Assembly: GCF_900169065.1 (NCBI RefSeq)
Contig: NZ_FXZB01000018.1
Location: 45,832-109,831 of the forward strand
Reading direction: 5' to 3'
From: Brevibacterium aurantiacum
GTDB taxonomy: Bacteria; Actinomycetota; Actinomycetes; Actinomycetales; Brevibacteriaceae
Length of the DNA stretch: 64,000 nt
Part shown: one piece after another, positions 49,305 through 58,441 of the stretch
Layout of the letters: each line of letters starts with the position of its first letter
How positions within the stretch are numbered: the stretch's first letter is position 1
Position numbers and translations under genes: made by a program
Notes under the pieces: generated by a model
The model's database searches: none
What the model saw: the letters and a program-made list of their open reading frames with translations, nothing else
Told to the model about the DNA's origin: nothing

Positions 49305-50101
49305 GGATTCCTCATGAGTTCTGGCTCGGACACCTGCGCTGCGGCGAAGGCTCCGACGGCGTACGGGCTCAGGGTCACGACGTCACCGGCGATGACGACG
49401 GCCGGTGAGCGGACACCTCGGCGGGCGGCCTGGAAGGCGATCGTATCGAGTGTGCCCACGGTGACCCGCTGGTTGTCTCCGAACCCGTCTTCGATGATCG
49501 CGACGGGGCAGTCTCCCCCGCGTCCACCGCGGGCCAGGATCATCGCCGAATGTGCCAGCGTGCCGATGCCCATGAGCACGACGACCGTGTGGTCGCGTCC
49601 TCCGCCGAGCTCGGAGAGCTGATCGTGGCCGGTGATGACCGTGTACGCGGTGGCCAGTCCCCTGTGCGTCAGCGGGATTCCGGCAACGGCGGGAACCGAG
49701 TTCGCACTCGTGACTCCCGGCACCACCTGCACGTCGACGCCGGCTTCGTGGCAGTGGGCGAGCTCTTCGCCGCCACGGCCGAAGACGAACGGGTCTCCGC
49801 CCTTGAGTCGGACCACACGTCGCCCGGCGCGAGCCTGTTCGACGAGGATCTCATTGATGCGCTGCTGCGGAACCGGGTGGTGTCCCGGGGTTTTGCCGAC
49901 GTCGATGATCTCGGCGTCGAGTGACTCCCCGCGCTCGGTCTCGAGCTGGTCGATGACCGAACGCGCGCCGAGGCGGTCGGCAACGATGACCTCGGCAGAT
50001 TCCAATGCGCGCAGACCTTTGACGGTCAGCAGGCCGAGATCACCGGGTCCGGCACCGATGAGCAGCACGCTGCCCGGTGCCTGAAGAGTGAAGAGGCTCA
50101 T
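49301..50101 (-). CDS. cobA: Uroporphyrinogen-III C-methyltransferase
   Basis: Methylates uroporphyrinogen III twice with SAM to precorrin-2, the first step to siroheme. The 266-residue protein has VLLIGAGPGDLGLLTVKG, the RLKGGDPFVFGRGGEE motif and TITG-like ITGHD. It is a stand-alone enzyme without the dehydrogenase/chelatase part of CysG. It overlaps cysN and fdxA by four bases, so siroheme supply is tied to sulfite reductase. Confidence 0.94.
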   Translation of the reverse strand: MSLFTLQAPGSVLLIGAGPGDLGLLTVKGLRALESAEVIVADRLGARSVIDQLETERGESLDAEIIDVGKTPGHHPVPQQRINEILVEQARAGRRVVRLKGGDPFVFGRGGEELAHCHEAGVDVQVVPGVTSANSVPAVAGIPLTHRGLATAYTVITGHDQLSELGGGRDHTVVVLMGIGTLAHSAMILARGGRGGDCPVAIIEDGFGDNQRVTVGTLDTIAFQAARRGVRSPAVVIAGDVVTLSPYAVGAFAAAQVSEPELMRNP

Positions 50102-51444
50102 GACTGTTCGCCCTCAGGAGTGTGAGCGTCTTCGGGAGTGTGGATTCCCGCGGCCACGGTGGACCCAGTCTGCGGATCGATGATGAGGAATCCACCTGCG
50201 CGTCCGTGCTCACGGAAGTCCGCGAGCGGCAGAGCGGTCGCCAACTTCACCTCGGCGGTGCCGATGTCGTTGCCGGCGAGCACCTCGGCGGGTTCGGATC
50301 CGGCGGTCAGCAGGTTGTGCTTCGATTCGATCGTCACGATCGCCTTGACCGTCGAGGTGCCGGCCTTGACGAGCACCCGGTCACCGGAGCGCAGTCCCTG
50401 CGAGGTGAAGGGGAAGACCTCGGCCCGCAGAGCCTTGCGCGGTTCAGGCAGGCTTCCGGCCGCGGCAAGGACGCTGCCGCGCGCGGTGTCGATGTCATCG
50501 GCCAGGCGCAGCGCCACGGACAGCGGGGCACCCGCGGTCTCCAGCGGGCCATCTGCCGTGTCGATGCCGACCACAGTGGTCCGCAGACCGGCCGGATGCA
50601 CGTCGATCTCATCGCCGAGGCGGATCCGCCCTGACGTGACCTGTCCGGTCACCGCCCGGTAGTCGCGGAACTCATCGGGGTCGAGTCCCGGTGCCAGTCC
50701 GCCCTGCGGGCGCAGCACCGACTGCACGTCGAGGCGGAAGGGCTCGAGGTCGGCCGTGTCCTCTTCCTTGCTGGGCAGGTTCTCGAGCAGCTCCAGCAGT
50801 GCGGGGCCCTGGTACCAGGGTGTGTTCGCCGAAGCCTCGGCCACATTGTCCCCGGCCAGTGCCGAGACGGGGATCAGATGGGCCGAGTCGAGGCCGATCT
50901 CTGCCGTCAGCGCTTCGATCTCGGCCTCCACCTTCGCATACGCTGCATGATCGTAGTCGAGGAGGTCGATCTTGTTGATCGCGAGGATGACGTGCCTGAT
51001 GCCCAGACGGTGAACGACCGTGAGGTGGCGACGGGTCTGCTCGGTCGCACCGGTGCGTGCGTCGATGAGGACGACGACGGCATCGGCGGTCGTGGCTCCG
51101 GTAACCATGTTTCGCGTGTACTGCACGTGTCCGGGGCAGTCGGCGAGGATGAATGAGCGCTTGTCGGTGGCGAAGTAGCGGTAGGCGACGTCGATCGTGA
51201 TGCCCTGTTCCCGTTCGGCCCGCAGACCGTCGGTGAGCAGTGCGAAGTCGAACTCGCCGCCGACGAAGCCGCGTTCCTCGCTGGTGCGCGTCACGGCCTC
51301 GAGCTGATCGGCGAGGATCGCCTTCGCATCGTGGAGGAGGCGGCCCACGAGCGTCGATTTGCCGTCGTCGACGGAACCGGCCGTGGCGAAGCGCAGAAGT
51401 GTCTTCGTCTGTGTGGCAGCGGTGGTGTCTGGTGTTGTGGTCAT
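50098..51444 (-). CDS. cysN: Sulfate adenylyltransferase large subunit (GTPase)
   Basis: CysN couples GTP hydrolysis to APS formation with CysD. The 448-residue protein has the EF-Tu-like G1 GSVDDGKST (residues 23-31), DCPGH and NKID motifs and two following beta-barrel domains. The length fits CysN without a fused APS kinase, in keeping with an APS-reducing pathway. Its ATG overlaps the cysD stop as TGATG. Confidence 0.95.
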   Translation of the reverse strand: MTTTPDTTAATQTKTLLRFATAGSVDDGKSTLVGRLLHDAKAILADQLEAVTRTSEERGFVGGEFDFALLTDGLRAEREQGITIDVAYRYFATDKRSFILADCPGHVQYTRNMVTGATTADAVVVLIDARTGATEQTRRHLTVVHRLGIRHVILAINKIDLLDYDHAAYAKVEAEIEALTAEIGLDSAHLIPVSALAGDNVAEASANTPWYQGPALLELLENLPSKEEDTADLEPFRLDVQSVLRPQGGLAPGLDPDEFRDYRAVTGQVTSGRIRLGDEIDVHPAGLRTTVVGIDTADGPLETAGAPLSVALRLADDIDTARGSVLAAAGSLPEPRKALRAEVFPFTSQGLRSGDRVLVKAGTSTVKAIVTIESKHNLLTAGSEPAEVLAGNDIGTAEVKLATALPLADFREHGRAGGFLIIDPQTGSTVAAGIHTPEDAHTPEGEQS

Positions 51445-52370
51445 CAGAAGTATCCGTCCTTCTTGCGGTCTTCCATCGCCGCGGCCGAGATCCGGTCGTC
51501 GGCGCGGGTCGCTCCGCGTTCTGTCACAGTGGTCACAGCCACCTCGGCGAGGACCGAGGCGATGTCGTCGGCCTCGGATTCCACGGCACCTGTGCAGCTC
51601 ATGTCGCCGACGGTGCGGTAGCGCACCGACTTGCGGATGACCGACTCCTCGGGCCGCGGGGCCGAGAACTCACCCGTCGACCACCACATGCCGTCGCGCT
51701 GGAAGACCTCGCGCTCATGGGCGTAGTAGAGGTGAGGCAGGGCGATGTTCTCCCGGGCGATGTAGCTCCACACGTCGAGTTCGGTGAAGTTCGAGATCGG
51801 GAATAAGCGCACGTGCTCGCCATTGACGTGGCGACCGTTGTAGAGGTTCCACAGTTCGGGGCGCTGGTTGCTCGGATCCCACTGGCCGAATTCATCGCGC
51901 AGGGAGAAGATGCGCTCCTTGGCTCGGGCCTTGTCCTCGTCACGGCGGGCGCCGCCGAAGACCGCGTCGTATCCTCCCTCGGCGATCGCGTCGATGAGGG
52001 GCTGGGTCTGCAGGGTGTTGCGGGTTCCATCGGCGCGCTCGCGCAGACGGCCGTCGTCGATGTAGTCCTGGACCTTCGCCACTTTCAGGTCGATGCCGTA
52101 GTGGGCGGCGGTCTCATCGCGGAACTTCAGGATCTCCGGGAAGTTGTGACCGGTGTCGACGTGGAGAAGACCGAACGGGATCTTCGCGGGCCAGAAGGCC
52201 TTGGCCGCGAGATGGAGGACGGTGACGGAGTCCTTGCCGCCGGAGAACAGCAGCACGGGCTTCTCGAATTCGGCGGCGACCTCGCGGATGATGTGGATCG
52301 CTTCGGATTCGAGGACGTCGAGGGTGGACAGTGGTTTCTGTGTGGACAGTGGTGTGTGATCGATGCTCAT
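51444..52370 (-). CDS. cysD: Sulfate adenylyltransferase small subunit
   Basis: The 308-residue ATP-pyrophosphatase-fold subunit makes APS from ATP and sulfate. It has the PP-loop LLFSGGKDSVTVLHLA and RRDEDKARAKERI. The ATG at 52370 (MSIDHTPLST) overlaps the cysH stop as ATGA; an upstream extension would run through cysH and is not conserved. Confidence 0.95.
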   Translation of the reverse strand: MSIDHTPLSTQKPLSTLDVLESEAIHIIREVAAEFEKPVLLFSGGKDSVTVLHLAAKAFWPAKIPFGLLHVDTGHNFPEILKFRDETAAHYGIDLKVAKVQDYIDDGRLRERADGTRNTLQTQPLIDAIAEGGYDAVFGGARRDEDKARAKERIFSLRDEFGQWDPSNQRPELWNLYNGRHVNGEHVRLFPISNFTELDVWSYIARENIALPHLYYAHEREVFQRDGMWWSTGEFSAPRPEESVIRKSVRYRTVGDMSCTGAVESEADDIASVLAEVAVTTVTERGATRADDRISAAAMEDRKKDGYF

Positions 52371-53140
52371 ACGTGCAGCCCGCATTCTGTTTTCGAGGTT
52401 CCAGCCCAACGGCCGGCACGGGGGTCCTCCCCCTCGGCCACGGGGTTGGTGCAGGGCTGGCACCCGATGGACGGGTACCCCTGCGACAGCAGTGGATTGA
52501 CCGGCACGTCGAAGGCACCGGCGTAGTCGAGAAGATCGTCGAAGGACCAGGCGGCCAGGGGGTTGACCTTGACCAGCCCGTTCTTCTCATCGAAGGTCAC
52601 CAGCGGTGTGTTCGCCCGCGTCGGTGCTTCGTCCCGGCGGACTCCGGTGAACCAGAGTTCGTAGCCGGCCAGCGACTTCTTCAGAGGTGCGACCTTGCGC
52701 CGGGCACAGCAGAGGCCGGGGTCGCGGTTGAACAGTTCGGCACCGAATTCCGCATCCTGCTGTGCCACGGTCTGCTCCGGGAGGACGTCGACGATGTTGA
52801 CGTCGACCTTGCTGGCCACCTCGTCGCGGGTCGAATAGGTCTCCTTGAAGTGGTAGCCGGTGTCGAGGAAGAGCACGTCGACGCCCGGCAGGTACTGGGC
52901 GACATAGTGCGGCAGGGCCGCATCGGCCATCGAGCAGGCCACCGCGCAGGTGGAGGTGTCGAAGTTTCGTGAGACCCAGCGGATGACGTCGGCCGGGTTG
53001 GCCTCGGCCACGCCGTTGTCGGGATCGCCCGCGAGCTGCTTAGCCCCCGCCTCGGCGAGGGACTTGAGCTCGTCAATGTCGCGACGCTGGCGGGTGGGCG
53101 TGGGCAGCGGTGCTGCGGTTCGGGATGGTGTCGTGCTCAT
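52367..53140 (-). CDS. cysH: Assimilatory APS reductase
   Basis: Reduces APS to sulfite and AMP with thioredoxin. The 257-residue protein has the Cys pair CCARRK and a CQPC pair, the ligands of a 4Fe-4S cluster that mark APS rather than PAPS reductases, and the catalytic Cys in TECGLH at the C-terminus. This agrees with the absence of cysC. I chose the ATG at 53140, which overlaps the sir stop. Confidence 0.94.
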   Translation of the reverse strand: MSTTPSRTAAPLPTPTRQRRDIDELKSLAEAGAKQLAGDPDNGVAEANPADVIRWVSRNFDTSTCAVACSMADAALPHYVAQYLPGVDVLFLDTGYHFKETYSTRDEVASKVDVNIVDVLPEQTVAQQDAEFGAELFNRDPGLCCARRKVAPLKKSLAGYELWFTGVRRDEAPTRANTPLVTFDEKNGLVKVNPLAAWSFDDLLDYAGAFDVPVNPLLSQGYPSIGCQPCTNPVAEGEDPRAGRWAGTSKTECGLHV

Positions 53141-54861
53141 ACCAGCTCCTCGTCTTCGACTCGGTGTGCCCATTCGGAGAATGTCTCGGACTCGGACCGT
53201 CCGTCGAGGAATCGGCGGACCATCTTCTCGACGTACTCCTCGAGACCGTCGACAGTGACCTTGAGTCCACGCACCGTGCGGCCCAAGCCTGCTTCGTCAC
53301 GGTCCTTCGATGCCAGACCTCCGCCGACGTGGACCTGGAACCCGGGGACCTGTTCGCCCTCGTCAGTGGTCACGATCTGACCTTTGAGTCCGATGTCAGC
53401 CGTCTGGATGCGCGCGCAGGAGTTCGGGCAGCCGTTGAGATGGAGACTGATCGGGTGGGGCAGGTCGATGTCAGCGAGGCGTTCTTCGAGTCGAGTGACG
53501 GCGTCGATGGCTGTCTGCTTCGTCTCGACGATAGCCAGCTTGCAGTATTCGATTCCCGTGCACGCCATCACCGAGCGCCGGAACAGGTCCTTGCGGCTGG
53601 ACAGTCCCAGGGCGTCGAGGCGGGCGACGACATCATCAAGATCAGTCTCGTCGACATCGAGCACGAGGATCTTCTGCATCGGGGTCAATCGGATCCGATC
53701 GATCCCGTACTCTTCGATCAGGTCAGCCATCTGGTGGAACAGCGTGCCTGAGGCGCGCCCAGCCACGAGGCTGGTGCCGATGAAGTACTTTCCATCCTTC
53801 TGCCGGTGGACGCCGACGTGGTCTCCGGAGACCATGGGCTTCGGTGGGGGCGGACCGTCTGCGAGTCGGTAGCCGAGGTACTCGGTCTCGAGGACATCGC
53901 GCAGCTTCTCGGGGCCCCAGTCGGCCAGCAGGAACTTCATGCGGGCTTTGTTGCGCAGGCGGCGATAGCCGTAGTCACGGAAGATCTCCGTGACGCCGAG
54001 CCAGACATCGACGACCTGGTCCGGGGCGACCCAGGCACCGAGGCGTTCGGCGAAGCGGGGAACAACTGACAATGCCCCGCCGACCCACAGGTCGTAGCCG
54101 ATGCCGTGTTCGGGGTGATCAACGGCGACGAACGAGCAGTCGTTGATCTCGTGGACGACGTCCTGACTGGGGTGGCCGGTGATCGCAGTCTTGTACTTGC
54201 GCGGCAGGTTCGACAGGCTCGGGTCGCCGATATAGCGGCGAGTGATCTCTTCGATCGCTGGGGTGGGATCGATGAGCTCATCCGCGGCGATTCCGGCTAC
54301 CGGCGAACCGAGGAAGCCACGCGGAACATCTCCGCAGGCCTCCGTCGTCTGCATGCCCACGGCTTCGAGGCGGCGCCAGATCTCGGGCACGTTCTCGATC
54401 TCGATCCAGTGCAGCTGGATGTTCTGACGGTCTGTCAGGTCCGCACTGCCACGGGCAAACTCCTCGGCGATCTCTGCGATGGTGCGCAGCTGCTCGAGAT
54501 TGAGCGCTCCACCGTCGGTGCGAATGCGCATCATGAAGTACTCGTCTTCGAGCTCGTGGGGTTCGAGCTTCGCGGTACGGCCGCCGTCGATACCGGGTTT
54601 GCGCTGGGTGTACAGCCCCCACCAGCGGAAACGACCATGCAGGTCATCCGGATCGATTGAGGCGAAACCGCCCTTGGAGTACACCTCTTCGATGCGCGTG
54701 CGCACGTTGAGACCGTTATCTGCGGCCTTGTCGATCTCGTTTTTGTTCAACGGTTCCTGACCGTCGACCTTCCACTGACCGTTGGACTTCTTCGGTCGGG
54801 CCGGACGCGTGGAAGCCCCGGACCTCGGAACTTGCTTGATTTCGTCTACATGTGCGGACAC
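53137..54861 (-). CDS. sir: Ferredoxin-dependent sulfite reductase
   Basis: Reduces sulfite to sulfide with six electrons, using siroheme and a 4Fe-4S cluster. The 574-residue protein has the two-fold nitrite/sulfite reductase repeat. Its cluster and siroheme ligands are visible in ACTGIEYCKLA and NGCPNSCAR, and LTDRQNIQLHW lies in the first half. I chose the GTG at 54861, with GGAG six bases before it, over the TTG at 54873, whose first codons contain that site. First gene of the operon. Nitrite reductase is the alternative reading, but the neighbours are all sulfur genes. Confidence 0.93.
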   Translation of the reverse strand: MSAHVDEIKQVPRSGASTRPARPKKSNGQWKVDGQEPLNKNEIDKAADNGLNVRTRIEEVYSKGGFASIDPDDLHGRFRWWGLYTQRKPGIDGGRTAKLEPHELEDEYFMMRIRTDGGALNLEQLRTIAEIAEEFARGSADLTDRQNIQLHWIEIENVPEIWRRLEAVGMQTTEACGDVPRGFLGSPVAGIAADELIDPTPAIEEITRRYIGDPSLSNLPRKYKTAITGHPSQDVVHEINDCSFVAVDHPEHGIGYDLWVGGALSVVPRFAERLGAWVAPDQVVDVWLGVTEIFRDYGYRRLRNKARMKFLLADWGPEKLRDVLETEYLGYRLADGPPPPKPMVSGDHVGVHRQKDGKYFIGTSLVAGRASGTLFHQMADLIEEYGIDRIRLTPMQKILVLDVDETDLDDVVARLDALGLSSRKDLFRRSVMACTGIEYCKLAIVETKQTAIDAVTRLEERLADIDLPHPISLHLNGCPNSCARIQTADIGLKGQIVTTDEGEQVPGFQVHVGGGLASKDRDEAGLGRTVRGLKVTVDGLEEYVEKMVRRFLDGRSESETFSEWAHRVEDEELV

Positions 54862-55015
54862 GATCGTCTCCAAACGCTGCGGTGAACCTTTGGTGAGTCA
54901 CGCTACAAGAGAAATAGATTGCTCAACAAATTAGGGTGTCCAATCATGTCGTTTCATGACGCACGACGTCATAAGTCAGACGATGACGCTGCGAGTCGAG
55001 AAAATTGACGCCCGG
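54862..55015 (-). promoter_or_regulatory. Sulfur operon promoter and candidate operator
   Basis: ATGACG-N5-CGTCAT (54956-54972) is a perfect 6-5-6 inverted repeat about 95 bp before sir. Closer in, minus-strand TTGTTG and TAGCGT, 18 bp apart, form a possible promoter just before the gene. The palindrome differs from the TAGAC-N6-GTCTA type of McbR, so the controlling factor is unknown. Confidence 0.5.
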
Positions 55016-55759
55016 TCAGAGTGCTGAGATTATGCGGTCGCGGACGACGTCGACCAGCAATGGCGGGGTTTTCGCGCCGTCATGGAGCAGCGGTGGAGCA
55101 AGGATGTCGCTGGAGTCAGAAATGAGAGCCGAGGCGAGATCCTGGAAGAAGCCCGGGGCCAAAAGGTAGCTCGAGAGCACTACCCGTCCACCTGCCCTTC
55201 GTTTCTGCTCAACAATATCGCTCAAGCGGTCTCCCCCACCGGCATGAAACCCTGCAACGACGGGCTTTGAGAGCTCATGAGCCAGAGATTCAGCCATGTC
55301 CCGACAGGCATCATTGGCCCGTTCGTCACTTGATCCGGCGGCCGCGAGCACCACGTGGTCCTCGTCTCCCAGATCCGGCAGACGCTCGGCCAGAATCTGG
55401 GCCAGACGAGGATCCGGTCCCAGCGTCGGCGTCAGTCGGATGTCACGAGTCTCTGTTCCCTGCGCTTTGCTTCCATCAGCACCTCCCGCGGCACGGACGG
55501 CTTCAGCCAGGTCGACATGCACGTGATAGCCCGGGGAGAGCAGCAGCGGCACAAGGACAACCGGGGAATCAGACGGAAGGGTCGAAAGCACCTCGGCGAC
55601 ATCGGGATGCTGAACATCGACGTGTCCCAGCATCACCTCGGCGGCCAGCCCACGTGAGACCAGGTCCTCGGTGACGGCGGCGGCGAGTGCCTCGATGACC
55701 CGGCGCCCTTCTGCCGACGAGGTGCCGTGGGAGATGAGACCGATCGATGGCAGGGGCAT
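55016..55759 (-). CDS. Sirohydrochlorin ferrochelatase, CbiX/SirB type
   Basis: Inserts iron into sirohydrochlorin to give siroheme. The 247-residue protein has two CbiX-like halves with the metal-binding His11 in ISHGT and a second His set in LLSPGYHVHVDL. The start codon follows the stop of the aldo/keto reductase directly (TGA then ATG). It lies next to the sulfur operon and would complete the pathway opened by CobA; the precorrin-2 dehydrogenase is not in this window. Confidence 0.9.
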   Translation of the reverse strand: MPLPSIGLISHGTSSAEGRRVIEALAAAVTEDLVSRGLAAEVMLGHVDVQHPDVAEVLSTLPSDSPVVLVPLLLSPGYHVHVDLAEAVRAAGGADGSKAQGTETRDIRLTPTLGPDPRLAQILAERLPDLGDEDHVVLAAAGSSDERANDACRDMAESLAHELSKPVVAGFHAGGGDRLSDIVEQKRRAGGRVVLSSYLLAPGFFQDLASALISDSSDILAPPLLHDGAKTPPLLVDVVRDRIISAL

Positions 55760-56587
55760 TCAGATCACTTCCAGTGGCATCGGCGATGTCGGGGCGGGGA
55801 ATGCACGATCGATGTCGGCGAGGTCATCACTCGTCAGTGCGATGTCGACTGCCTCGGCATTGGCCTTCACGTGGTCGGGTGTCGAGGCCTTGGGTATCGC
55901 AATGACATCACCGGAGCGCATTGCCCAGGCCAACAGGATCTGGGCGGTGCTCACTTCGTGACGGCGGGCCACCTCGGCGAGGGTGGGGTCCTCAAGCAGT
56001 CGGCCCTGTTCGATCGGCGAGTAGGCCATCGTCGTGATGTGGGGGCGACGATCGCGGTGGGCGGGCAAGAGATCGTGCTCCGGACCGCGGCGCGACGGGT
56101 TGAGCAGAACCTGGTTGACCAGCGGCGCTACCGGAAGCTCCGCGATCTCGGCCGGGTCGAAGTTGCTCACGCCCCAGCCGCCGATGAGGCCCCGGGCACG
56201 GAGTGATTCGAAGGCCGCAATCGTCTCTTCGACGGGGTGCGGGCCGGGCCAGTGGAGGAGGTAGAGGTCGACGTGGTCGGTGCCGAGGACGGCCAGGGAT
56301 CGTTCACAGGCCGCGATGGTCCCGGATTCCGAGGCATTCGTGGGTAGGACCTTGTCGACGAGGTACACCTCATCGCGCACCGGTGCGATCGCCTCTCCGA
56401 CGAGGTCTTCGGAGCGGCCGGATCCGTACATCTCCGCGGTGTCGACGAGGGTCATTCCGGCTTCGATGCCGTGGCGCAATGCTGCGATCTCGGTTCGACG
56501 TCGCCCAGGATCATCACCGATGTGCCACGTGCCCTGTCCCAGAAGTGGAAGTTCCGTGCCATCGGCCAGTGTCGTCGTGGGGATCAT
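55760..56587 (-). CDS. Aldo/keto reductase
   Basis: A 275-residue NADPH-dependent oxidoreductase of the TIM-barrel family. The catalytic tetrad is Asp49, Tyr54, Lys79 and His112. The substrate is unknown. A minus-strand TAATAT box ends 6 bases before the ATG, so the transcript is probably leaderless. It shares an operon with the ferrochelatase gene, with no biochemical link that I can see. Confidence 0.92.
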   Translation of the reverse strand: MIPTTTLADGTELPLLGQGTWHIGDDPGRRRTEIAALRHGIEAGMTLVDTAEMYGSGRSEDLVGEAIAPVRDEVYLVDKVLPTNASESGTIAACERSLAVLGTDHVDLYLLHWPGPHPVEETIAAFESLRARGLIGGWGVSNFDPAEIAELPVAPLVNQVLLNPSRRGPEHDLLPAHRDRRPHITTMAYSPIEQGRLLEDPTLAEVARRHEVSTAQILLAWAMRSGDVIAIPKASTPDHVKANAEAVDIALTSDDLADIDRAFPAPTSPMPLEVI

Positions 56588-56773
56588 TCGGTCATATTAG
56601 TCGAGGCTCTGTGACTCATGTGCCCGGATCGACACATGTGTCTCCGGATGTGCACACGCTCAGCGCCCGGATCGGGGCCCGGTGATGGCAGAATCGACTG
56701 TGTACGAACGACGCCCGTGATTGCCAGATGATCGCTCACCGGGCACCAGCGATGTTCCACGAGGAGTATGACG
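56588..56773. promoter_or_regulatory. Divergent promoter region with a 12-bp palindrome
   Basis: GACACATGTGTC (56631-56642) is a perfect palindrome, followed by TGTGCACA (56649-56656). It lies 44 bp before the aldo/keto reductase start and about 130 bp before the lipoprotein gene. The minus-strand -10 TAATAT (56594-56599) is close by, so a dimeric repressor or activator could act here. Confidence 0.5.
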
Positions 56774-57352
56774 ATGAAACCGATGACCAAGGCAGCATTC
56801 TCACCCCGGACGATCACCGCCGCGGTCGGTGTCGCTCTCGCCCTGGCGCTGACTGGCTGCGGCGGTGACAAGGACGAATCCCAGAAGAAGACCGATGAGG
56901 CGGCGCAGACCGAGAAGGCCGATGACGGCGGTGGCATGCAGGGCAAGGCGGCCCCAGGCGAGTCGGAGAGTGCATCGGCCCCGGACCCCAGCAAATCTGC
57001 CGAGCCTGAGCCGAGCAAGTCGAAAGATCTCTTCGCCGACGCTCCCCGAACCACCTCGTGGGCCAGCGATGACGGGATCAAGGTCAACAAAGAGGGTGAC
57101 GGAACAGTCCCGAAGGCATCACTTCAGGCCGATATCGACGACCTGTTCAAGAACAAGTTCAAGATGGACGTCGATGCTGTCGAGTGCAGAGACGATATGA
57201 AGGTCATGGACTGGTGGGGACTGACCAGCTGTGAAGTTCAGACGAAGAAGAAGACCTACTTCGGAACGGTCAAACTCGTCGACCACAAAGACAACATGAT
57301 CAAGTATGAGGTCAAGTTCCCCGGTCTCGACAAGAAGGAAGTCGACTTCTAA
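56774..57352 (+). CDS. DUF4333-type lipoprotein
   Basis: A 192-residue secreted lipoprotein. The signal peptide (about residues 1-28) ends in the lipobox ALTGC. A disordered Asp/Lys/Glu/Ser-rich linker of about 60 residues follows, then a small domain with two Cys (VECRDDMKVMDWWGLTSCEVQ), which probably form a disulfide, as in the actinobacterial DUF4333 family. GAGGAG supports the ATG at 56774 over 56768. Its last bases overlap the convergent tatB-like gene by four. Function unknown. Confidence 0.82.
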   Translation: MKPMTKAAFSPRTITAAVGVALALALTGCGGDKDESQKKTDEAAQTEKADDGGGMQGKAAPGESESASAPDPSKSAEPEPSKSKDLFADAPRTTSWASDDGIKVNKEGDGTVPKASLQADIDDLFKNKFKMDVDAVECRDDMKVMDWWGLTSCEVQTKKKTYFGTVKLVDHKDNMIKYEVKFPGLDKKEVDF

Positions 57353-57681
57353 GCCTTCCTCCTGGGATGACCGGATGAGCCGGTGACGACGGCCCGATCC
57401 CCTGCCTCGGCGGGATCGGGCGCAGGCGCGGGATCGGGTGCGGGCTCGTGCAGCGCCTCCCGCACGATTCGCCGTGGGTCGTAGCGTCTGGGATCGAGTG
57501 ACTCCCAGTCCTCGGCCCCCACCGACTGGGCCGCCCGAGTCTGCGCAGTTGTCAGTTGGGCCCGAAACATGCGGATCAGCTCGCCCAGTTTCTGGGCATA
57601 GTGGGGCAGGCGTCGGGGGCCGATGACGATGACGGCGATGAGGCCGGCGATCAGCATCTTCTCAAAGCTGAGACCGAGCAT
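57349..57681 (-). CDS. tatB: TatB-like twin-arginine translocase subunit
   Basis: A 110-residue protein with one N-terminal membrane segment (FEKMLIAGLIAVIVIG), the GPRRLPHYAQKLGELIRMFRAQ amphipathic helix and a Pro/Asp-rich tail. Pro in GPxRLP and the length favour TatB over TatA. It overlaps tatC by 20 bp and is the last gene of the tat operon. Confidence 0.85.
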   Translation of the reverse strand: MLGLSFEKMLIAGLIAVIVIGPRRLPHYAQKLGELIRMFRAQLTTAQTRAAQSVGAEDWESLDPRRYDPRRIVREALHEPAPDPAPAPDPAEAGDRAVVTGSSGHPRRKA

Positions 57682-58441
57682 GATCTGTTCCTTTCCGATC
57701 GTGGATCCAGGTGATCGCGAGGGCGGTGAGAAAGAGCAGCACCATGGGCGCGGCGACGAAGACCATCGAGAGTACGTCAGCCGCCGGAGTCACTAAGGCA
57801 GCGAAGACCACGATGGCGACGACGCTGAGTCGCCAGCTCTTCGCGATGGCAGACGCCGAAAGTATGCCCATGAGGTTGAGGACGACGAGGAAGACCGGCA
57901 GGACGAAGGCTACTCCGCTGGCCAGAACGGTCTTCATGATGAAGTCGAAATAGTAGGCGGCCTGCAGGATGGTGCTGTCTTCGGCCGAGGCGAATGAGGT
58001 GAGCACCTCGACCATGCGCGGGAAGATGAGGAAGCCGGTCGCACACCCGGAGGCGAACAGGGGCAGAGCAGCCGCGAGAAAGCCGAGACCATAGCGCCTC
58101 TCCTTGGCTGTCAGTCCCGGTGTGAGGAAGCCGAAGAGCTCCGTCAGCCAGACCGGGCTGGAGAGGATGACTCCCGAATACAGGGCGATGCGCAGCCGCA
58201 GATCGAATGCGCTCGTGACGCTGTCATAGTTTAAGGATGCGCTGCGAGATTCGGCCAGTTCTGTGATCGGTGCCCGGAGCACGTCGAGGACAGATTCCGA
58301 GAGCACATAGCCGATGATGGTGCCCACCAGCAGTGCCACCGCCGCACGCATCGCCCGGGTGCGGGCCTCCTTCAGGTGCGCGGCCAGCGGCATCTTCTGC
58401 TCAGCAGGCGAGGGCGCGTGTGCGGCGGTGGCGGTGCTCAT
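57662..58441 (-). CDS. tatC: Twin-arginine translocase subunit TatC
   Basis: The 259-residue receptor subunit of the Tat system has six hydrophobic segments. The N-terminal signal-binding region reads HLKEARTRAMRA, keeping the key Glu of the HLxELRxR motif while changing Leu to Ala. The first cytoplasmic loop has FLTPGLTAKERR with the second conserved Glu. Its ATG overlaps the tatA stop. Confidence 0.92.
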   Translation of the reverse strand: MSTATAAHAPSPAEQKMPLAAHLKEARTRAMRAAVALLVGTIIGYVLSESVLDVLRAPITELAESRSASLNYDSVTSAFDLRLRIALYSGVILSSPVWLTELFGFLTPGLTAKERRYGLGFLAAALPLFASGCATGFLIFPRMVEVLTSFASAEDSTILQAAYYFDFIMKTVLASGVAFVLPVFLVVLNLMGILSASAIAKSWRLSVVAIVVFAALVTPAADVLSMVFVAAPMVLLFLTALAITWIHDRKGTDHARSQL

